Part shown: positions 9,411 through 19,303 of the stretch, piece by piece
Layout: every line of letters starts with the position of its first letter
Position numbering within the stretch: the first letter of the stretch is position 1
Assembly (NCBI GenBank): GCA_027186245.1
Contig: CP114490.1
Location: 7,882,501 to 7,946,500, forward strand
Length of the DNA stretch: 64,000 nucleotides
Reading direction: 5' to 3'
Origin: Coriaria nepalensis
Taxonomy: Eukaryota > Streptophyta > Magnoliopsida > Cucurbitales > Coriariaceae
Notes under the pieces: model-generated
Seen by the model: the letters and a program-made list of their open reading frames with translations, nothing else
The model's database searches: none
Told to the model about the DNA's origin: nothing
Made by a program: the position numbers and the translations under genes

Positions 9411-11196
9411 TTGCACCCTCAATCACTCCACCGACAAGATGACTCAATATTTTCACTGACTCAAAGGAAAGAGAAGTTAATACATTTACAACAAGACTTG
9501 TCTTGTTGTGCAACTTGTGAGTTCATCTTAGATGGTTTGGAATGATTTACCTTTCCTTGAACGTATTAGAAAAATTGCAGCTAACTGTCTTTTTTAGGTT
9601 GACAAGTATTCATTTGGTCAAAGATTCAGCTTTTTCAGGACAACTCTGAGCCTTATTATCCTTGAAAGACCACCATTCATGTCATTTGGACTTCAAGTTA
9701 CAATCAAAGTTACTGGTTCTATTTAATTTCAAGAGACTGTGGAAAAAGAATTGTGCAGCCTTGTTAATGCATTAGTGAGTAGTCCATGTCTCTAAGTGAA
9801 GCAGATGCTGATTAATACACAGAGCAAAGAGCTTTAACCTTAGTTCTAGAACAACCTTTCTCAACTGAATCACTTGGAACAGGTGCTGTTTTATTAGTCA
9901 GTACTCAGAATGGTGAGAAACCGTTTTCCTTCTAGTCTAAAGCAGCCTTTTTTTCTGTCACTGAGATCCCCTACAATTCAATGTCAATCTTTGACTTTGA
10001 GATACTACACTATGTCCAGAAATAGAGTGAGAATTTATTGACGGCTATAAGTCGTCTTTGGTTTAGTGATAAATACACAAAGCACGTTGAATACTTCAAG
10101 TCCAATATCAACAACATATTAACCTGGATATGCCAAAGCCCTTGTGTCTACTGAATCTCTAGGAACTAGGACTGCTTTGCAAGCTTCCAGCCCACATGTT
10201 TTCCTGAATCATTTATGACGCACATGGTTATACACAGCAAACTGAGAACTATAAGATGAAAATTGCAGTATACGCTTATGCACAACCTCTTTCCATAGGT
10301 CGGAAGCAGGAACCTTTTCTGCCTTTGAGAAATCACTATTATGTTAATTCTTCACCTTGGCAGTATCTTAGTTCGGGGGAAAAGGTGACTGTTTCTTAAA
10401 TCCAAATTCAAATACAATAGGAGAAATGTTCTGAGATTCTATTTATGCATTAGAACCTTAAGACATACAGAATAAGATATAGGATGTATTCCATTTTGGT
10501 CTTTAATAAAATTCTACAAAGTAAGCGAAAGTGCATAACGTCCTCCACGATAAAATATAAAGGGAATTTGGATAAACAGAAATAGGGGTATGTTCAAGCC
10601 ATGACAAGCCGAATATTACTGGGCTCGAGCTTGGATTAACTAATTTTCAATGGTTCAAGGTCGAACAAGCTTTTGTCTGATCACCTCAGCTCAAACTTGT
10701 ATATTGTTTCATAGCTGGAGTTTGAGCTAAAGATCATTTTGCCCGTTTCTCATTCTCTCACGAATGTCGAATTTGAGCTTGAATATATGACTATGTTTAA
10801 TTAAGCTTGAACTCAATTAACCTTGATTAAGCTTGAGGTACTCCAGCAACTCGGCTCGTTTAAATGGAAAAAATTGGCCATTTTTTTAGTTTTATCTTAT
10901 CATTAAAGGAGACTAATTCAACGTCTAAGCAACTAAACACACGTACATAGAATAAACAAACATATTTCAAAAAATAGAAAATTCTTCAGAAACTGCCCTT
11001 GATAAATCGGCCAAAACCCACAGTTGAGGCAAGTTCTGGAACTGATTTTCATAATCTGATATGACATGTAATCTAAAAATAAGAAGTATAAAGTCACTGC
11101 ATCTACAATTTTGAGAAGAAATTTTCCTTTTTCTGTAATAAAAAATCAAAAATAAAACAAACCTACAAGAAGCAATGGAGGAGAAGAATGTAGCAG
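9411..11196. other. Accessory DNA with possible gypsy RNase H debris
   Basis: The region 9780-9960 can be read, with stops, as ...EQPFSTESLGTGAVLL...NGEKPFSF-SKA..., reminiscent of the Ty3/gypsy RNase H segment in which ETDASGTGIGAVL precedes a SKAL motif; this is weak. At 10480-10870 the sequence is AT-rich. From 10960 to 11060 it resembles 14500-14600 closely (aaccca-cagttgaggcaagttctggaactg in both), part of the duplicated ZFWD-flank segment. No intact gene is seen. Confidence 0.3.
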
Positions 11197-11690
11197 AGTA
11201 CCTTTGCGAAGGTGAAGAAGTCCGTGTGCTTCAAACTGGTCCTGGAGGGCTATATTTTGATGGAGAAGCTGCCGGTCAAATCACTATTTGGAGATTACTG
11301 TCAAAGGCTTGAAATCCGTGTCCGTGATGAGGAATATGATGGAGTTCCTATCAGTATAACTGATTCTTTTATTGTTTCACAATTTTTGTACTCAATTGTA
11401 AGTAAATCCAATTTAATTGGCCTTCCCATACTGGTCTCTTGTCAGGCAAATGGTCAGGTGTTTACTTTGTATTTATATACTTACTGATCAATACAATGAT
11501 TTCATCTTTAATGCTCTCTATTGTAGTAGAAATCTTGTGCATTTTAGCCATTGATTTATGGAAGGAGTATGTCTTTTATTTTGTTTACTCATTGTGATAG
11601 AATGATATGCTATATTTCTCATCTCTTCCTAGAAGCTGGTGGACTGGGCCATTGCAAAGAAACCGGCTCTTGCCTCAGAGAAAGTTAATC
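11197..11690 (+). pseudogene. ZFWD fragment 1: last WD40 segment plus 3' flank
   Basis: From 11212 the sequence aligns with the functional ZFWD gene from about 4260 to 4720: the last about 33 codons (GEEVRVLQTGPGGLYFDGEA-like, then the ITIWRLLSKA end) and then 3' flanking DNA (cattttagccattgattta, tttactcattgtgatagaatgatatgc). Immediately upstream (11190-11215) is a piece matching the donor end of the minus-strand exon at 2468. Two pieces from opposite sides of the ZFWD gene are thus fused, deleting nearly all of it. Because non-transcribed flank is included, this is a DNA duplication and not a retrocopy. Confidence 0.8.
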
Positions 11691-12270
11691 TTGCAGTTTA
11701 TTTTCTTACAGTAATTCTCTTCTTTGGACTTCTCTATTCCGTGTTCATTACTTTTGGCTCAGTTTCTTTATCTTGCTATTAAGTGAAACTTGGGGTGCTT
11801 GCTCTTTCCTTTGATTTTCTTTAGTATTGAACAATAGATAGACAATTCCTTTTCTATGAAGGAACTTTTATACTGACCTTGATGGTTATCATGACAGGGG
11901 TTGCTTTAAAAATTATTGCTAGATTCCATTTTGAACACTGACAGCTGAATAAGAAGTATTGGTAGGGCACACAATGGCTAATCTAGAACAAAGGAAAACT
12001 GATTCACTGATAGATCTAGAAAGCAGTGAAGCAGAGAGCACGACAGGCAAAAATACAAGTGAAGATGACGAACGTAAGGACATGAACTCAAGCGGTAAGT
12101 TCTCAAAGAGTGTTGGGCAGAGGAGTGCAAAATGGGGTTTTAGTTTGGCTGTCAAGGATTGATGATTTTGAAGGTTTGCATTTGGCAGCTGTTTGTTTAA
12201 AACCTGGGCAAGAGAGTTTGGATATATTGGATAGCCAGGAGGGAGAGAAGGCGAGTGGTATTTTTGCCTG
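11691..12270. other. Gene-free or unassigned DNA
   Basis: A plus-strand frame at 11959-12162 reads an acidic, Ser-rich peptide (DSLIDLESSEAESTTGKNTS) that looks like real coding sequence but is not recognised. A minus-strand frame continues leftward from the repeat below to 12103 with unrelated sequence. The rest is AT-rich. Confidence 0.3.
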
Positions 12271-12585
12271 TCCAATAAGAATGTCCAAATCACTCATGAC
12301 CTCCCACACATTTGTAAAACGCCCATCTGGCCCTCTCTTCAACGTTTTCAAGGCATTCTCAACTGCAAGTTTCCTAGCTTTTTTCCTGCTGATAACTCTT
12401 CAGGTTCTTGTTCAGCTTTCAAAAGCTCTGAAATTGTTCGGTATTTAGACGTTTCCTCAAACTCAAAAAGTTTATCATTGTGCTCATCACTAGTTTCATT
12501 AGGATATGCTTCTGTGGGCGTATCATTTTAATCATCGCCTTCACTTCCAGTCCATAAGGTCTTCTCCTCATCACTTCCAGTCCAT
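12271..12585 (-). repeat. Copy 1 of a 315-bp duplicated segment of the acidic gene
   Basis: This segment matches 13709-14023 with fewer than about a dozen differences by eye. On the minus strand it encodes part of an unidentified protein, including LLKAEQEPEELSAGK, a run around KTLKRGPDGRFTNVWEVM and MSDLDILIG. Its left flank differs from that of the other copy right after the ILIG codons and its right flank diverges after the SGSDEEK-coding part, so both ends of the duplication are visible. This copy has no remaining gene context. Confidence 0.85.
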
Positions 12586-13489
12586 GGCATTCCAAAAGAT
12601 CTCAATTTTGAACAATTCTTACTTTTTGACTCCAGATACAAACACCCAGGTATTGTTATTAGTGAATCGATTAGAATCTTGAGGGGGCAAAAAAGTGCAA
12701 AGAGTAGAAACTTTTCAGCTTCTTGGACAATATATTCTTAATGATGCAGATCAATATTCTCTTCTATCCACAAGTCAATTGCTTTGCTACCACACCATAT
12801 TGAGAAAAAATGACGTTGTAAATTTTAACAAAGAATGGCTTAAGCTTTGTAAGGCAAAAAAGATTCATGTAACATACAAACAATTTGATGAACTATAATA
12901 TATCATAAGTATGATGGGTGGGATCCATACCCGTTATATTCTGTGTAGCTGATGGTTGAGCTTCCTCTAGACATAAGAAGTCACAGCCTTCAACCTTAGA
13001 TGTATGCAGATCATACAACAGTACCAAGTATAAATATGAGTTCCTTTTTAAAAGCTTTGAACCAACAATATATACCAATTTGCATTACATGTTCGATTAT
13101 AGATGAAGATATGAAAAACCAAATTCTTGATGGGTCCTTTGAAATCAAAACGTGGATTAAAGAAATGTTATATGCACTATATTCTATGATTTCCTTTTTT
13201 TCCCCCTCTTTTGATAACAATTGCTTTACTAGCCAGTTTGAAACCTTCTCCATGGAGAAAATGGTTGAGATTCATCCTCCAGTAGGATCCAGGCATTGAA
13301 GATGATTTCTTCGTTAATTCATAGTAAACAATTATATTACACGATTGAAATTTCCTGAAAGCTATCTCTCAAAAAAAAAATTAAATTAAATGAAAAAAAA
13401 ACAAAATTTTGATATGAAAATTGAACTCAATCCATAAAGTGTAAATACATACAGGGAACTCTTCCAAAACTTGAATGGTGGACTCAATT
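12586..13489. other. Unassigned DNA between the two repeat copies
   Basis: There are overlapping frames on both strands (for example 12695-12898 + and 13011-13253 -), none with a motif I recognise. The plus frame at 13000-13299 has plausible amino-acid composition (MSSFLKALNQQYIPICITCS). It could be an insert carried along by the duplication. No function is proposed. Confidence 0.3.
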
Positions 13490-14356
13490 TTAGCGCTTTT
13501 GTGCTTTCCTTTGTCTAGTCTGTGCCTTCCGCCATCTTTTCCTCAGAACAAGTTTGCTCTTTGGTATGAACTTCATTTTTGGTGTAAACTTTAAATTTGG
13601 ATCTCTCATACGAGCTTGTACGTCCTTGAAGAATTGGATAGTCAATTTCTTAGGCCTTCCTTGTCTAAGATCTGAATATTCAGGCCCCAGGCGCTATATT
13701 TTAAATGCTCCAATAAGAATGTCCAAATCACTCATGACCTCCCACACATTTGTAAAACGCCCAGCTGGCCCTCTCTTCAACATTTTCAAGGCATTCTCAA
13801 CTGCAAGTTTCCTAGCTATTTTCCTGCTGATAACTCTTCAGGTTCTTGTTCAGCTTTCAAAAGCTCTGAAATTGTTCGGTATTTAGACGTTTCCTCAAAC
13901 TCAAAAGGTTTATCATTGTGCTTATCACTAGTTTCATTAGGATATGCTTCTGTGGGCGTATCATTTTAATCATCGCCTTCACTTCCAGTCCGTAAGGTCT
14001 TCTCCTCATCACTTCCAGACCATACACTCCACAGTTCATCACTATCATCTGCATCAATCAATTCAGAATGTTCCTTCGTTCGCCTGTTGTCTTGCATTCT
14101 GGATCTCTTCTTCAAGACAACATTTTTTATTACCTTAATCATCATTGCTTCTTTCATCCACACTCCCTGTCCACAAACAAGTGTCTTCTTCATTCATTTC
14201 ATTTTCCCAGGATTTCCTAAGCTCCTCATCCCCTAGTTTTTCATTGCCAAAGAGAGTATAATTTTTCCACTCACCTAGAGCATATGAACATGATACTACA
14301 AAATTTTTCAATACACATGACATTACATTAAGCTTGAGATAAGTGGTTTCTTTCAA
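13490..14356 (-). pseudogene. Acidic plant protein gene, unidentified, broken
   Basis: Read leftward, the encoded blocks are: NYTLFGNEKLGDEELRKSWE, EDTCLWTGSVDE, a basic-acidic stretch, ELWSVWSGSDEEKTLRTGSE, then SKYRTISELLKAEQEPEELS, GRFTNVWEVMSDLDILIGAF, an in-frame TAG, and LGPEYSDLRQGRPKKLTIQF with a basic tail ending RKAQKR and TAA at 13490-13492. The blocks occupy different frames, so at least one frameshift (or unrecognised intron) lies between 14057 and 14193, plus the TAG near 13697. The repeated W-[ST]-G-S-x-[DE] acidic motifs are distinctive. The layout suggests a plastid or nuclear acidic protein, but I cannot name the family. Part of it is duplicated at 12271-12585. Confidence 0.6.
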
Positions 14357-14509
14357 GACTTATCACAAGAAGATAGAATGTATTGACATACTTTAAGTTT
14401 AACTGTCAAAATTAGCCAGTTTTTTTTTCTTATCACATTAAATGAGACTAATTCACCTCCTAAACAACTAAACCCACGTACAATGAATAAACAAACATAT
14501 CTCAAACAA

Positions 14510-15215
14510 TGGAAAAATTTTCAGAAACTGAAGCTGACCTTGAAAATTTGGTCAAAACCCACGGTTGAGGCAAGTTCTGGAACTGCTTAGCACATAATCT
14601 GATATGACATTTAATTTGACACAGTGATATCACTTCGCCATTGGAGAAGACGATGGTCTGCTTTTCTTCCTCTTAATTTCTTTTATTTTTAAATCACCGA
14701 TTGGACATAGTGAAGTCGTCATGTCCTTCTCTGCTGAGATCAATTTGTGCCATCTTGCTCATTGGATGGAACCATCAAGGTATGGGCAGCTAAAGAAGGA
14801 GGAGAATTACAAGTCACATACACACACAAGGAGGAGTATGGCATTCTTGCACTTCTGGCTCGAATGATGCACAGGGTAATCCGGTTCTATCATGCTCTCT
14901 GAACGACAATTTTGTTTGTATATATGAAATTCCTTCATTCATGGAGAGGGGTAGAATCTTCTCTAAGGAAGCCAGTCCATGTGCTTCAAACTGGTCCTGG
15001 AGAGGCTAACAGCCAAATCACTGCTTGTATATTGCTGTCAAAGGCTTAAATCCGTGTACGTGATAAAGAACATGATAGCATTGCTATGAGTAATAGTTTT
15101 GTTCTTATTATGGTCTTAGAACTGATTCTTTTATTGTTTCACACTTATTCTGCCCAATTGTAAGTAAATCCAATTCAATTGGACCTCCCATACTGATCTA
15201 TTGTCGACCAATCAT
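14510..15215 (+). pseudogene. ZFWD fragment 2: upstream flank joined to last WD40 repeats
   Basis: 14520-14690 matches the flank left of the functional gene (2430-2455 and 2660-2730; ggtcaaaacccacggttgag, then cttcgccattggagaagacg). It is joined at about 14697 to coding sequence equivalent to about 3985-4500 (GHSEVVMS-like, the ...GTIKVWAAK... region, the SNDNSIRMYE-like region, then the WD40 end and 3' flank). Single-base losses (for example at the tctctgctgag and cttctggctcg positions) break the frame repeatedly. The first half of the gene is deleted. It lies head to head (as an inverted repeat) with the next fragment. Confidence 0.85.
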
Positions 15216-15221
15216 TCATTA

Positions 15222-16050
15222 CAGGCACGGATTTAAGCCTTTTGACAGCAATCTCAAACAATCACTTTGACCGGTAGCTTCTCTAGCAAAAAAAAGTCTA
15301 CCAGAGTACTTTGAAGCACACGGACTTCTTACTTAAAGAAGATTCTACCCCTCTCTGTGAATGAAAAGAAGTTCATACACAAAAAAAAAAAAAAATGTCA
15401 ATAAAAGAGCATAACAAAACTGGATTATCCTCCTGCATCCTTCAAGCCCAGAAGTGCAAGGATGGCATAATACTCTTCATATGTGTATATGACTTCTAAT
15501 TCCCTTCCTTCTTTAGGAGCCCATACCTTGATCCTTCCGTCCAACGAGCAAGACAACAACAGAGAAGGGACATGACGACATCACCTTGTCCAATCAGTAT
15601 CTAAACACATTCCAGAGATTGAATATTAAGGTTTGGGTCTCTCGTCTAAACCCTAGATTTGGAGTCGGGCGCTGATTCAGGGTGGGCGAATCTACAGGGA
15701 TTTCTAGTACATCTCCCAGCAAGCCAGTAGACGCAGACTTTGGTTCCCACTAATCGACTTGAATCATACAGGATTTATCAGGCACAGATAGTTTCGCTGA
15801 TCTGGTCTCCATCATTCTACGTAAACAGAGAGTAGAACTGCTGAATATTTACGAACAAAAAAGAACTAGGGTTTCGTAATGCTCTAAAAAAAAAACTATA
15901 AATCGAACACTAATAAAGGGAGGGATTGGGAGAGAGAATAATACCTGCGCCTGAGTGAGTGATTTTAATAGAGGAGGGAGAGAAACAGGGGTTTTGAGTA
16001 GAGAAAGAGGCATCGCAGATCGCAGATCGTAGAAGCTTGAGTGACCAGTG
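15222..16050 (-). pseudogene. ZFWD fragment 3: inverted, internally deleted copy with 5' leader
   Basis: On the minus strand, 16050-15630 reproduces the 5' leader and the first about 65 codons of ZFWD (start region, first CCCH finger C-x7-C-x4-C, then the SRVWTRDPNL region). The sequence then jumps at about 15630 to the equivalent of 3966, skipping about 660 bp, and continues through the last WD40 repeats to the end at 15222. An A-rich insertion at about 15380-15396 and frameshifts are present. The conserved leader shows that it once had its own 5' region. It is the mirror partner of fragment 2. Confidence 0.87.
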
Positions 16051-16289
16051 GAAGTTTGGAACCATCACTTAACGATAGATAGCAAATGACTTATTTACAC
16101 CTCTACAGGTCCCATCCATCGGGACCTATCTGTTTTTCTTTTCATTTGGGGTCCCTTGCAAATTGGATTTTGAATGGGGAAAGTTTTTAAGGATCAACCA
16201 AAAATAAGTTTTTATTGACACAATAGTTCTTTTTTATTTTGCTATTTAAAAAAATAATATAAAAATACTAAACTATTCTGAATCTTAAA

Positions 16290-16366
16290 ATATATATATA
16301 TATATATATATATTAAAATAAGAAATTAAAATAAGAAATTAAAATAAGAAATTAAAATAAGAAAAG
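16290..16366. repeat. (TA)n microsatellite and 15-bp minisatellite
   Basis: A run of about eleven TA units is followed by about four tandem copies of attaaaataagaaa (about 16312-16365). It is a simple slippage-type repeat next to the inverted ZFWD pair. Confidence 0.85.
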
Positions 16367-16439
16367 TTTGAAATATTAATTCCATCATTTTTACAACTCT
16401 TTGACGGTAACCTACACTTCAATCATAAAAATTAGAACA

Positions 16440-17515
16440 AATGGAATGTATGTATCCTGAACTGGATTATGAAATCATTGTCAAAAAATCTGTATTCTGG
16501 CATCATTTATTCAACCTCTGCTCAGTTAATATGTAAAGATCTGAATACTCGATTTGAGAAGATAAATGGAACAAGAATTTTTTACTTTGCAAAAATAGAT
16601 TTCACTGATAAATCAAGGAGCCAATGACAGTTGGATATTACGGTAAAATGATAGAGCTATGGGATGAGTATTCTTGCCTAATGGCATTACCATATTGTAA
16701 TGGCTCTTCTTCAATCTCTTACCAGCAGCATGAACAATGTCGGAAACTTATACAATTCCTAATAGGATAGAATTAAACTTACGTTCTTTTACGAAGCCAA
16801 ATCATCCTCACGGTCCCTTTTCCAATTGTGTCTGAAGCATACGCACGATTAACACAACATGAAGGCTAAAGAGAGATGACCACAAGTTCGAGTTCAAATG
16901 ATGCCACTGTTTTTCTTACCAATTCAAATAAAATGAGCAACTAAAGCAATAAGTCCAGTATTGAATGCGAGCATTCATCCAAATGGACACAAAAAGGAAT
17001 CTTGTTTCAAGATCATTACTTACCCATTTACAAATATCAAATAGTAAATAAAAGGTGAAGAATTTTTTTTCCAAAAAAATCCCTTAGGTAATTCAACACA
17101 AAATCCTGCAAAATTTGCAACAAGATCAACCTCCATAAACTCCTTCCACTCATTCTTTCACTGCAGAGCAATACAACTAACTTTTCCCATTGATTAACAA
17201 AGGAAATGACGATAATGTTGCCGCTGATGCACATCTTGCTACTAACCAAACAGGTAGTTTTGGAAATGATTTTTTAACATCAAAAGACGACAAATAATGG
17301 ATCATGGACACAGGTGCAAGCCACGATATGACTTGTGATCTCAATAATCTGATTGATTCATTGCCTTGTGCAAATACCCCCTTGATCAAACTGCCAAATG
17401 GAATTCTTGCAAACGCCTCACATAAAGGATATGTTCATATATCGGAAAATGTAACCTTGCATAATATCTTCTGCATACCATATTTTCACTTTAATCTTCT
17501 ATAAATATCTTCTCC
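16440..17515 (+). mobile_element. Decayed Ty1/copia gag-protease fragment
   Basis: Interrupted plus-strand frames read copia gag-like blocks (CKDLNTRFEKINGTRIFYF near 16534-16590) and a protease block with the active-site motif MDTGASHDMTCDLNNLI (17304 onward), continuing LPNGILANASHKGYVHISEN. Many stops and frameshifts are present; no LTR, integrase or reverse transcriptase was found. It resembles, but is not identical to, the fragment at 5.4-7.3 kb. Confidence 0.75.
16976..17132. repeat. 157-bp repeat, copy 1 (inside copia fragment)
   Basis: It matches 19148-19303 with the same spacing throughout (catccaaat-gacacaaaaa, gatgaagaat-tttttttcc, aattcaacacaaaatcct). The copies flank an AT-rich block of about 2 kb and are in the same orientation. 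Confidence 0.8.
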
Positions 17516-19147
17516 AACCCTAAAAAATTCAATTGTTGTACGAGAGTAAAATGTTGTCTTTCCTGCTATTTATAAGAAATAACAAAAATATGAAGGGATT
17601 TTTGTGCCATTTGCAATCTAAAAATAAAAAATATCATTTGTATGTAAAGTTAATTTTGAAGACTCTGAGATTCATGTAGTGAGCATCATGGTCAATTACC
17701 TAAGGTTTCTATTGTTCATGATGATTGTTGCAGACATATTGAATGATAAGAATTATTATGGTAATTATAAGAGTTTTCATTATTATGATCATGATAGTAA
17801 TACATATTACAGTGATAATGATAAGGCTTTGAATGAGGATGATGATTCTAATTTCATTGATGAGGATGAGGTTAAGGTTGAGGATGATGACAATGTTGAT
17901 GGTGTGGAGAATGAGGTTGCCGTTTATGAGTGAGAGTAGAGGAAGAACATTTTTGTTATCACAACAATGAAGACAATGTTGCAAATCAAGGGTACGAGCA
18001 TTACCACTTCAAAGGAGTAAGAATCATTGAGAATTATGATAACTTAGATCATATACTAACTGACGAACCACCGTCACAATCTCTATATACAATGCATTCA
18101 CATAATATTAAAATTTTTAATTAATATTATTTTTTTTAAATTTAAACACTTTAAATTAATTGAATTAATAATTCAAATATAATATTAAATAATAATAAAA
18201 TCATGAGATACTTTTTAGTGATTTTAATTTTGTCAAATCTTTTAAAATCTAATTCGAAACTAATTCAAATCTAATTTAAAATAGAATTTTATCTATTTTA
18301 AATCATCATATTTTATTTTAATTTTAAATTAGTTTCTCAAACCAATTTAGATTTGACTTGCCTAATCTTAATATTAAATTGATATCTCATAACAACTTAA
18401 TATTAAATAATATATTTAATTAAAAATTAAAAATATTATTATTTTATAAAATGAATTTCAAAATTCACCATAATATTTAAATACATCTTTTAATTAATTA
18501 ACTAACATAAATTATCTCATAATTATTATATCTTTATCCTAGAAAATTATTTTCTTTGTAAATAAACCATTTATGTACCTTTGTCACTCTTACTATATAT
18601 AGTATTTTATAGAAGCGAATTGGGGATCATGGACCTATAATTCCAAGCTCTAATAAATTAGATTATTAATTAAACTATTTAATTTAATAAATCTTATTTA
18701 TTAATCTCAATATTATTCTACTAAAAATATGAAATTGCACTCTTATAATTATAGAAGAAATTATTAAACATTCTCTAGTAGTTCATTGATATTCGCATTA
18801 TATGTAATTTAATTCTCCAATAATTGATTCATAATTAGAACTGATCAAAATTATTATTTTACCCCTCTAATTATCTCTTTATTCTTAAGTATTATTAATT
18901 CACTAGTGAACAGTCAATTCATAATTTAATTATAAATTTGAGCTCAAAACCATTCAGTTTCAGAATTAACCTTAAAGGGAACCAATATACAATTTTCTAT
19001 GAAGAATGTTTGGATTTCATATCTATAAATCATGTTTCCAATCGCTTATCCTAATGAACAGGAGTTTATGACTACTCAGGATTTAGATTGATCTGCACCT
19101 GATTATCTATTGATATGAATAAAATTCTTTATGGCAAATAACATTGT
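17516..19147. other. AT-rich block, probably LTR or other transposon DNA
   Basis: It begins with a low-complexity plus frame (17679-17933) rich in D, N, E and Y codons (DEDEVKVEDDD), derived from gat/gaa-type simple sequence. From 18120 to 19100 it is about three quarters A+T, without coding signal. Segments such as ggacctataattccaagctc (about 18630) resemble plant LTR sequence. It lies between the two copies of the 157-bp repeat, consistent with an insertion. Confidence 0.4.
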
Positions 19148-19303
19148 CATCCAAATAGACACAAAAATGAATCTTATTTCAAGATCATAACTCACCCATC
19201 TACAAATCGAAAATAGTAAATAAAAGATGAAGAATCTTTTTTCCAGAAAAATCCCTCAACTAATTCAACACAAAATCCTACAAAATTTAGAACAAGATAA
19301 ACC
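19148..19303. repeat. 157-bp repeat, copy 2
   Basis: Partner of 16976-17132. Its right end is the sharp boundary where minus-strand copia integrase sequence begins (about 19304). Confidence 0.8.

Noticed and set aside
9780..9960. Possible Ty3/gypsy RNase H remnant
   Set aside because: The similarity is limited to a short GTGAVL...SKA pattern through stop codons; mentioned only as weak debris and not called as an element.
17679..17933. Acidic 84-codon frame rich in Asp, Asn and Glu
   Set aside because: It derives from gat/gaa/aat simple sequence; the opposite strand is equally open and no homologous protein was recognised.
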